A stretch of 10,164 bases of DNA, from positions 1 to 10,164 of the forward strand of contig JAOXYB010067023.1 in assembly GCA_028565635.1 (NCBI GenBank), written 5' to 3'. Below, piece by piece: positions 1-7,700 of the stretch. A model generated the notes under the pieces. That model worked only from the letters and a program-made list of their open reading frames with translations. It did not search any database and was not told the DNA's origin. Numbering within the stretch: the first letter of the stretch is position 1; each line of letters starts with the position of its first letter. The DNA is from Phoronis ovalis (lineage: Eukaryota > Phoronida > Phoronidae). The translations under genes were made by a program, and so were the position numbers.

Positions 1-428
1 GAGGGTACTATCAATTAGCGGGAAAATGGAATTGCAAAACTAATAAGCATTCATTGTTGTATAAGCTGACCAAATTTCATTCCGATACTAAGAACAGAAC
101 CTTATTTAATAAACTGGCGAAGTTGTGCATAGGAACTCTTCCCAGATCTCTAGTAGTCAGGAACTGATTGCTCTCACAGTTGCGTGCTTTGTGAATATAA
201 ACAGAAGGATTGTTCATGTGCTAAAAAGCAGAATATTGATTTGACCAGTTGCACCACAAAGTGCATGCAAATAGTTTATCGTTTCGAAATGCATCCCATA
301 GCTCACTACTAATGGGATGTTACTGCCTCTGTCCAGGAAACTCCCTAACAGGGTATCTGCAAATCTGGTTATTTAAAGACTTGTAGCTTGTTCAAAATCA
401 GTGGTGACACTGCTTATATGTTTTATAG
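1..428 (+). other. PRPSAP intron, 3' part
   Basis: Non-coding DNA upstream of the penultimate PRPSAP exon, ending at the acceptor TTTTATAG (421-428). No open frame resembling another PRPSAP exon is visible, so the preceding exon lies off the left edge. An ATGCAAAT octamer at 265-272 is probably chance. I see no repeat or RNA gene here. Confidence 0.75.
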
Positions 429-575
429 GATGATATGATTGACGAACTTCCAAGCTATGTAGCAGCTGCTGAAGTGTTAAAGGAAAGGGGGGCATATAAA
501 ATATATGTTATGGGCACCCACGGAATCTTATCTTCTGAAGCGCCAAGACTTATTGAAGATTCACACATTGATGAG
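429..575 (+). CDS. PRPSAP: PRPSAP penultimate coding exon
   Basis: The exon is 147 nt, 49 codons, phase 0 at both ends. It starts [17 protein letters not shown] and ends at HIDE. The acceptor AG is at 427-428 and the donor is GAG followed by GTATGT at 576. The ATG at 435 is internal and is not a start: the family has the same acidic DDxID run at this point, and coding continuity begins at the splice acceptor. The segment covers the end of the PRPP-binding-type fold, with the pattern [10 protein letters not shown] (strand) followed by THGILS, the loop that in active PRPS contacts substrate. Confidence 0.93.
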
Positions 576-898
576 GTATGTTTCAAAAAGGTTTTTGTTC
601 TTCTCTGTTGTACAGTAACCATGATTTGTAAAGGTCTCAGCCATTCCTAAAAAATGTTGAGTAGCCTTGAGGGACTAGTTTATAACAATAGCTGTAGCAA
701 TTTACAGGAATGTTAAATTAATGATTTTTGCTGTTTTAGGTAGTTGTTACAAATACTGTACCTCACAATGTACAGAAAATGCAGTGTCATAAAATCAAGA
801 CTGTGGATGTAAGTATACTATTCGCTGAAGCCATCCGCCGCATACACAATAACGAATCTATGTCATATCTATTCACAAATATTTCAACTGAGGACTAA
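429..898 (+). CDS. PRPSAP: PRPSAP gene, 3' end (two last coding exons, join 429..575, 740..898)
   Basis: This is the C-terminal part (101 residues) of a phosphoribosyl-pyrophosphate synthetase-associated protein. In vertebrates these are cytosolic, catalytically inactive paralogues of PRPP synthetase that join the PRPS complex and restrain its activity (family knowledge). The assignment to PRPSAP and not to catalytic PRPS rests on visible motifs: [65 protein letters not shown]. Catalytic PRPS has a different spacing and sequence before the THGIFSG motif and reads TIPQEDK where this protein reads TVPHNVQK. The two exons join in phase 0 and restore DE-VVVTNT exactly as in the family, and the protein ends a few residues after SYLF as expected. 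The upstream exons lie outside the window. Whether it corresponds to vertebrate PRPSAP1 or PRPSAP2 is unresolved; an invertebrate may have a single copy. Confidence 0.93.
576..739 (+). other. PRPSAP last intron (164 bp, GT-AG)
   Basis: Short GT-AG intron with donor GTATGT and acceptor TGCTGTTTTAG preceded by a T-rich tract. Reading through the donor gives an unrelated tail that stops at 648-650, which confirms splicing here. The intron lies between a codon for Glu and a codon for Val (phase 0). Confidence 0.9.
740..898 (+). CDS. PRPSAP: PRPSAP terminal coding exon
   Basis: The exon is 159 nt: 52 codons plus TAA at 896-898. It begins [15 protein letters not shown], continues [19 protein letters not shown], and ends [11 protein letters not shown] before the stop. 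This is the C-terminal half of the phosphoribosyltransferase-like domain. The length and the acidic last residues match the usual family C-terminus, so this end is complete. The Cys-His pair in MQCHK and the Phe in ILFAEA are local variants of a well conserved block; neither suggests loss of function. Confidence 0.94.
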   Translation, partial: VVVTNTVPHNVQKMQCHKIKTVDVSILFAEAIRRIHNNESMSYLFTNISTED

Positions 899-1320
899 AT
901 GTGGACACTTCGATTGGATTTATATCATGTAACAAAATTAGAAGTATCAGGACAGTTGAAAATTAATGTTTTAAGATATATGCCATAGCATTACAGATTA
1001 GGATTATCTACACAATCTTCCATTACTAAACTTGCAGTGTTAGCAAAGGTAACATTTCATTGTGAGATGAGAATTACATGGTATGAATCACCAATTAGGT
1101 GAAGAAATTTACAAATGTTTATACCAAGGAACTTAAACAAATTCATGCAATCAATTAATACTAAATGATACTATATTAATAGTACGTGATGTTGAATTTG
1201 TAAATTGAACAGCATTAACTAGTGTGTATATTTGTTGTTACCTAATCATGTTTTGATCTCACTAGTAAAAATATAGTATGTGAAATAAAAGCACAATCAA
1301 AATGATCTTTTTATAAATCC
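899..1320 (+). other. PRPSAP 3' UTR, probable extent
   Basis: AT-rich sequence after the TAA stop with no further open frame of interest. The first canonical AATAAA downstream of the stop is at 1284-1289, which would give a 3' UTR of about 400 nt with cleavage near 1300-1320. The extent is inferred from that hexamer only; the downstream GU-rich element is weak (CTGGTTTCAG near 1321). Confidence 0.5.
1284..1289 (+). terminator. Candidate poly(A) signal of PRPSAP
   Basis: Canonical AATAAA hexamer in the context GTGAAATAAAAGCAC, about 385 nt after the PRPSAP stop codon, with no earlier canonical hexamer in the interval. AT-rich DNA yields many such hexamers by chance, so this is a candidate only. 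Confidence 0.5.
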
Positions 1321-1499
1321 CTGGTTTCAGTAAATATATATAAAAAATGGACAAAGGACATACTCATCAGATTCACAAACATATCACAAACACATGCTTG
1401 ATTTGCATTGGTGTCTCCACCTATCAGAATTTTCAAGATTTGGGTATTCACAGGTTATTGAGATAAAAAAAATGGCTATCAGTCATCCATATTGGAATT

Positions 1500-2345
1500 C
1501 ATCCTGGTCAAAATCAAAATGATGTATTTTGATCTATATTTGCCCTTTGGATAATTAGAGAACAAACAGTTGCCAGTTGGCCACTTTGACAGCCAATCAG
1601 CCCAAAACTACACTTTACCTAGATTTATCCTATGCTCAATATGAAGCTGATCTCCCAAAAACGGAAGCTGTTATACCAACAGAACATTTGCAATGTCAGA
1701 TCTCCATCATCTGGAATCACATGCATTGCAGTAGTTAGCTTAAGTGTTACATATGTAAAGCACAGGATACAATAAATGTTGAGATTCGGATTGGCATGTG
1801 ATCCACTTTTCAAGGTCATTCTAGCCTATGGCCTTCATGAATTCACCTTCAAATCCTTCAATCAACACTTTGTGATTCTAGAAAGTGGAGCAATGTCACT
1901 GACGTGCCTTTTCAGGAACAAACCTGGCCAAATGGGAAGTTATTAAGATCAAAACTATATCTGACCTGTACTTTCTTGACCTTTACTTGCCCTATACTCT
2001 ACATGAAGGTGATCAGATGAAAACTGGACAGGTGTTATTGCAACATACCATCTCAATGACAAACATGACCACCATGCAGTCCTCCAGCTTGAAAGTGACC
2101 AAGTCAAAATTATACTTGACCTGTATTTACTCTGTATCAAATATCAAGCTGATCTGATAAAAACCCAATCTGTTTTTGCAAGATAGATAATTTGGATCGG
2201 CATTTAACCCACTTCAAGGCCATTCTAAAATCCAGTAACCTACACTAAGTAATCTAGCTTAAAACTGTACCTGATCTGTCCTTTGACCTTTACATGCCCT
2301 GTGCTGATCACATGAAAACTGATATAACAAAAGAGTACCTGCAGT
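1500..2345. repeat. Degenerate intergenic repeat array
   Basis: At least five diverged copies of a module can be lined up by eye, starting near 1506, 1600, 1950, 2102 and 2259. The shared pattern is TCAAAA-(C/T)TATA-TTGACCTGTA-CTTTGACCTTTA-TTGCCCTAT followed by a block like AAGCTGATCTGATGAAAACTG. A second block, GG(A/C)ATTT or GGCATGTGATCC then CACTTCAAGGCCATTCTA, occurs near 1788-1825 and again near 2194-2231, giving a long period of about 406 bp that holds more than one sub-copy. Identity between copies looks moderate and copies differ by insertions. No transposase or terminal inverted repeat is visible. Open frames in this stretch, including a 61-codon one on the minus strand, are repeat-derived. 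Confidence 0.6.
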
Positions 2346-2954
2346 ATCTTTCAAATTAATGAATTTTCTATAGAACTTTGTTTAGTAAATTGGCATCAAC
2401 CCCAGGAAAACCCACATGATTCCAAGAAAGCAAACATCCCGAAACAGTTGTACAAGTTAAGTACACATACCATAACTAATAGCAAAAGAAATGGCAGTAT
2501 ATATACCATGATTTTACAGTTAGATGCTTTAACGTCAGCTAATTAAATCATGAAATAACTATGTAACAAAGGAAATGCCCATATCTCAATTTATTTTTCA
2601 ATTACACCTCATTTGTACAGCTGCTGTAATATTTATTAACATCCTGAAACATATTGAACAACCATGCAAAGGTAAACTCATATCTTAATTGAACAAATTC
2701 ATAAAGAATACATTGATTGAATGTAGGCATTCCTGTTGTCACGAAGCTCAAGGATTATATGACTGTGTAAAGTGCTTTAATTAACAGGGAAAGCACAAGT
2801 TTAATAATAAAGATGGGTGTAAATGACCCAACTGAAAAGATACGAAATTAGTTGAAAATGATTCATAGAGGATTTTAAAATACTTAATATATTAAAGAAT
2901 ATAATTATTTATTTATAGCAACATTAAAACAGTCAATCTAGCCAATTTAATAAA

Positions 2955-3185
2955 TTATACCGTGCAGCGGGCATTAAGAACTATCGATAACCGTAATTTC
3001 ACTGTAAATTTGTGAAAACATCTTGCATTGAATACACCTTTCCATATTCTTCCAAAACGCGCACAGGAAACACTCCCACAACGTAAAAATGGCAGATTTT
3101 CCAGGAAAATTGTTTAACTCTAGATGGAAGCATAATGTTGTCGTAAATTCACTTAGAAAAACGAATTAATTTGTTCCAACGCAAC
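2955..3185. promoter_or_regulatory. CpG-richer pocket, possible unassigned promoter
   Basis: About ten CpGs fall in roughly 230 bp, against only about four in the 600 bp to its left. It contains TATCGATA at 2982-2989 (identical to the Drosophila DRE core promoter motif), AACGCGCAC near 3057, and AAAATGGCAGA at 3087-3097, which resembles the YY1 motif often found over start codons. The ATG at 3089 is in a good Kozak context and opens a 26-codon frame (MADFPGKLF...) that I do not recognise, ending TAA at 3167-3169. It may be a promoter with a first exon, a conserved element, or composition noise. Confidence 0.25.
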
Positions 3186-3758
3186 ATTTAATGATGTTTT
3201 GAAGTTTAAAAAATATTTAAGAAAAATGTTTGACATGTGTGTCCGATAAATGATTAATGAAATTAAAGTGAGCAAACTATATGCCAAAACGCAGACATTA
3301 TAGTGCTGCCTCATTAAGTTTCTTCGATCATTATGTATCTGAGTAGTTTTAAAAGTATGCATTTTAATGTTGTCAAAATGGTGAAGTGAAACTTTAGTAG
3401 ACGTTAAATTAAAATCTGCATGCATACCCTTTTAAGCAGCCAACTGATGGTGAAAATCCAATGTTCTAAAAACAACACCCTATTTGCCAATATTTTGCTA
3501 AATGTACACCTTTAACGTGAAATGCATGTTACAGGCCTATATGGTTAAAACGTACCCTTTTCACCTATATACCCTTCCTACACAGTTCCCCTTCAAGAAT
3601 TAAACTATAAAAAACCTGCTGCACATATGACAGCCTGTATTTTTCATCCATGCACTCATAAACATTAGTCACAATTAATATCAGTTCCAGGAACAAAACC
3701 CTCATGCAGCATGCATTCCAAAATAAACAAAAGTTCATTAATTAATTTTTGATTTGGT

Positions 3759-3868
3759 TATAAATAGGCTTCTTATATATACACAGGATAGTTTCATTCC
3801 ATGCTTCGTTGTTGAAGTTCTTACAATTTTATGGTCATTTTAGAGGATAACAGGCAAGTGTCATCAAG
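3759..3868 (+). promoter_or_regulatory. Candidate promoter and non-coding first exon of the protease gene
   Basis: TATAAATAGG starts at 3759 and TATATATA at 3774. An initiator-like TTCATTC is centred on A3796. A possible donor, CATCAAG followed by GTATTG, lies at 3868/3869, and AACAGGCAAGT at about 3852 could act as a GC donor instead. This would pair with the strong acceptor just before the protease ATG (4631). Spacing of either TATA to the initiator (37 and 22 bp) is not ideal. The assignment is inference from motifs only. Confidence 0.2.
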
Positions 3869-4617
3869 GTATTGTTTGTTACATTATTATTACACTCTGT
3901 TCACACCTCAAGAGAAAACCTAGAAGTTTTTACAGGAGTACTCAACTTAACATAATTTGAGATTCTCATGTGAATCCTGTAACTATTTTTTCCTAATCCA
4001 TTAAGCAAACTATCCATCCTAGTTGACTTTACAAAGTTAAATCAAGATTGTTTATTAAAACTTTTTAAGTTAATCAATTTACAATTTTTGACCATATTAT
4101 GTTAACTGTATATTTGAAATAGTTTAATCTACTTTTAGGTAGCTTAAGATAATTATCCTTTTTGATTATATTTCAAAGTTAAAAAATCCATGCTTTTAAA
4201 GATTTTTGATTAAATGTTTTGGAAAATAACATACTTTCGACATTTTTGTATCAAATTCTAATATTGAAGCATGGCACAATCAGCACGCTGACGTTGCTTT
4301 CATAGTTACAAAATAGGCCTATTAACAGATTCCATGACCAATGATGTTCAGGTAACTAACTGTACAACATGGCAAATTATTGTTAGGAAAAAAACAATTA
4401 TTTGAGATAATGTAATCAATTAGGGCTGATGCTGAAATAAATTCCATAAAAATACTTTATTTTATAACTTCTGCTAAATTTACACTTTAAGCATCTTTAG
4501 ATTTTAAAGCTAAATTAATCTTAATTTTTCAAAAAATATGTGATATTTACTAGAAATATGCATGAAAAAGGATTATTAGTATGAGATCTTTACCACAATG
4601 TAGCAAGTATCTATGTA

Positions 4618-4631
4618 CAATTTTTTTTCAG
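4618..4631 (+). promoter_or_regulatory. Splice acceptor seven bases before the protease start codon
   Basis: A run of eight T followed by CAG (ending at 4631) is a textbook 3' splice site. It is followed directly by AATCACC and the ATG at 4639. It implies that the 5' UTR is completed by an upstream non-coding exon or by a trans-spliced leader, leaving a 7-nt leader on this exon. Confidence 0.5.
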
Positions 4632-4638
4632 AATCACC

Positions 4639-4700
4639 ATGAAGTGTTTCTTAGTTGTACTATTATTGACAGTTACTGTTCCTACTTTTATAAGCCTAAG
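4639..4700 (+). CDS. Protease exon 1: signal peptide
   Basis: Starts CACC-ATG-AAG, a good Kozak context, and encodes [20 protein letters not shown]: Lys at position 2 followed by a hydrophobic core from 4 to 14, a typical secretory signal. It ends AG followed by GTAAGA, in phase 2, so residue 21 is split between exons. The probable cleavage site lies near Ser19-Ser21. There is no open upstream coding frame contiguous with it unless the upstream exon at about 3831-3868 is coding. Confidence 0.85.
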
Positions 4701-7700
4701 GTAAGAAGTATATACCAGTGAAAAAAAAATAAATGAACCAAAACATCAATTTTGTATGGTGATTCTATCTTTTTTCTCACTTATTACTATATTTAGAATT
4801 TACATGCATCTATTACCTCGTAGTTCCGACCTACAAATGTTCAGCTGGTTGAACTTTATCTCCGTTCCTCTTTACTTTAGTAGGTACTGTTACTGTAAGT
4901 TAGAATAAAGTATAAATGATTTTGCCTGTTGTTTTATCAGTTTTCTACACTATTAGCACTTAATAAAGTACTGGCAAAGTGAAGAAACATTTTCTTTAAT
5001 ATATTATAAAGGGTATTGGGGATGCATGCAATATACTACTAACAAAGAACAGATGAATGTTCTGGCTGATGCATCGTTTTAGCTGCTAAAAAGTATATAA
5101 AATGCGACAAATTAGTTGAACTTATAAATAACTTTATACAGACTTAGTGTTCAATTCCACAAGCAACCAATTTTTCTCAGTGTATATTTTATGAACAAAT
5201 AATCATAAATTTTGTACATTTTAGTATCAACAAAAAAAGTGCTTCAGACTGCGGTGTATTTCCTGAAGGAAAACGGATTGTGGGTGGACAAGAATCTAAT
5301 GCGCACTCATGGCCATGGCAAGCATCCTTACAGTCTAGTTCAGATGAAGCGAGCCATTTCTGTGGAGGAACGTTGATTAATGAAGACTGGGTGGTTACAG
5401 CTGCTCACTGTGTCGTTGGGTGAGCAGATTATTTTGCAATATGAAGCTTAAAATTTCAATTACTACTGTGATGAAATTCCAACAGCATTAAAAAAATCAT
5501 CAAGAGATAAAACAGATAAAAGCATGAAAAACGAAAATGAGGGATAATGTGTATAATATAATGTAAGCTTAGGCGAGACCCAAAAAAAACTTGTTTAACG
5601 GGTACGACTGCTTCAAATTTTGGCGTTTTCACTTTTGTTTCAAAAAAAAGTTTACCGGACACGACCGCTTCAAATTTTGACATTTAAAATTTTTTTTATT
5701 TTATTGTAAAAAAAAATCAGAAAAAATGATAACCCAACTCGCACAAATTCTTGTAGTGTTGTCTGATTCAAAATATGTTTTCTTTTCTTTTAACACCAAA
5801 AAAAAAGCCAGACCGACTTGGTTTTTAAGGGCCTTCTCCCGTTATACACATTTTTAAAAATAAAAACCGACCAACCAACTCAGTTTTTGAGGGCTTCCAC
5901 CCATTAAACAACTTTTTTGGTGTGGCCTTATTAAACAATTTTATTCTGTATGAAGAATATGTTTCACACTTTGATATCGCTTCTGAAAACATTTCAACAA
6001 TAATACGAGGGTCTTAAGTGACAGAGAAACAACACTTCTCTTAACTTATAAAAAAGCCATAAAAAGTTTCTAACTCTAGTTAAATTTCTCTTAATTGTAT
6101 TAAATAATTACAGAGAAACAGCAAGTAACCTTGTGGTGGTATTGGGTGAACACCACCATGAAGAAGAGGAACAAGTCCCTCCTGTAGTCAAAGGAGTCAG
6201 TAAAATAATTATGGTGAGATTATATTGAATTTAATTAAAATATAATGAATGTTTCTTTTAATTAGTTTATCTGAATATATAAGCTTTTTAATTTTAACTA
6301 AAATGAAGACTTGTATAATGTTTGTACTAACTGAAGAGGTCAGTATAAGTCTAATTATGCAAATAATATTTGCTGAAGGGATTTTATGAAACCAAAGGGT
6401 ACACAACTATAAACAAGAAATAGAGTTGATTTACATAATTACATTTAATACTACACATAAGTACTAGTTAAAATATGTACATCTTTATATATTAAAGTAT
6501 AGGATTTGTATATAGAACATCCAAGCAGCTTGTCTTTGTAAGGATGTCCTTGAAAGTTTAGCAGTTCTAAGCTCAAAATTGTATTATACAAGAATAATTT
6601 AAGGGACTCCATGAGATCAAATCATGTTATTTATAATGTTGAATTTTACGTGTTTTCCAAAATGTATATTTGTACAGCGTTCTGACGAGTTTTACAAAAA
6701 ATAAAACGGATATTAATGTGTAATCATGCACCAGCGTGCCTTGTGCTTACCTGCTGAGATAACAGGTTGGGACCATTGTTACCAATAAAATTAATTTTCC
6801 CAAATCTTGAATCTAGAAATTGATACCTATGTGGCCACATTAACGTGATTTTACTGCAGACATTTTTTTTTACTGATTCCGTGTAGACAAGTGGAGTCAT
6901 GAGACTTTCACAGTATAAACATACTGGCCGTAAACATATCAACTGGTGAAATGAAATTTCGAATCATAGTAACTAAACTGCTCTGCTATAAAACACTTTT
7001 CATGTGACGTGTCATGTAATTTATATGGTGGCCCTGAGCTATTGTCGACTTGTCAGCTTGTTTGCAAATCGACAACACGACATTTCCTACTCGACAACAC
7101 GACATTCTATATTAAGATTGTCGTGTTGTCGAGTTGTCAACTTGTTTGCAAGTCATACCAAATTGTCATGTTGTCGACAACATGACATTCATATATTAAG
7201 ATTGTCGTGTTGTCGACTTGTTTTTTACAAGTTGACTACACGACAGTAGCTCAGCGCCACTATAAATTTAGCTACAAATGTTTGAATATTATAGAAATAC
7301 TATTATAGATAGCAAATTTTACATTTTATTGTTTAAACTGAATGTGGATCACTTCAACACAAGGGAGGAGAATAACATAATTATTTAAAAACCAGTTTCT
7401 TAATCTCCTGTGCAGCATGAATCGTATGATAACAATGTGGAGAATGGCTTACCAAATGACGTAGCTCTTCTGAAACTTGATACTCCTGTTACCTTTACCT
7501 ATGAGATCCTACCAGCTTGTTTGCCTACGGCAGATGAACAATTTGCAGGAAATGAAGACTGTTGGATTACAGGATGGGGAGACACAAAGGGTATTTCATT
7601 TTCAAACTAGATAGCCTATTAGCAAAGTCAGGGTTGCTGGTATTGGCTTTTATTAATCTGTTGCATGATCTAGTAAATGTTCTTTCAATATCATTTTTGA

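Larger units (their letters stand above)
2346..4631. other. Intergenic / 5' flanking DNA of the protease gene
   Basis: AT-rich DNA with no convincing coding exon on either strand. The longest open frame (minus strand, 3153-3425, 90 codons) is low-complexity AT-derived sequence with no recognisable motif. Two sub-regions differ from the background and are entered separately: a CpG-richer pocket near 2955-3185 and a TATA-like segment near 3759-3781. The rest (2346-2950, 3190-3750, 3870-4620) shows only A/T-rich sequence and homopolymer runs. Confidence 0.6.
6214..7415 (+). other. Protease intron 3 (1202 bp)
   Basis: GT-AG intron (GTGAGA ... CTCCTGTGCAG). From 6214 to about 7020 it is AT-rich with nothing I recognise. 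A foldback element occupies 7028-7260. Minus-strand frames at 6209-6406 and 6724-6942 and the plus-strand frame at 7004-7249 have no family features, and the last lies wholly in the foldback repeat. Confidence 0.85.

Noticed and set aside
265-272. Octamer ATGCAAAT in the PRPSAP intron
   Set aside because: A single 8-bp match in AT-rich DNA, without further context, is expected by chance.
435-650. 71-codon frame starting at ATG 435 as an independent small gene
   Set aside because: It is the PRPSAP penultimate exon read through its donor; the residues after position 575 are intron.
1625-2140. Minus-strand frames of 64 and 61 codons
   Set aside because: Both lie in the degenerate repeat array and show no protein motif; they reflect repeat sequence.
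3153-3425. 90-codon minus-strand open frame
   Set aside because: Composition is that of translated AT-rich DNA; no domain, signal or splice context is recognisable.
4312-4323. 12-bp palindrome AATAGGCCTATT
   Set aside because: A few palindromes of this length are expected per 10 kb by chance, and nothing nearby supports a function.
5456-5683. 75-codon minus-strand frame with a repeated K-FEAVV motif
   Set aside because: The apparent peptide repeat comes from the duplicated end of the MITE-like element; the frame continues into plain intron sequence.
7004-7249. 81-codon plus-strand frame with repeated SCCR peptide
   Set aside because: Lies almost entirely in the palindromic foldback element; the repeating peptide is translated TTGTCG-type repeat.
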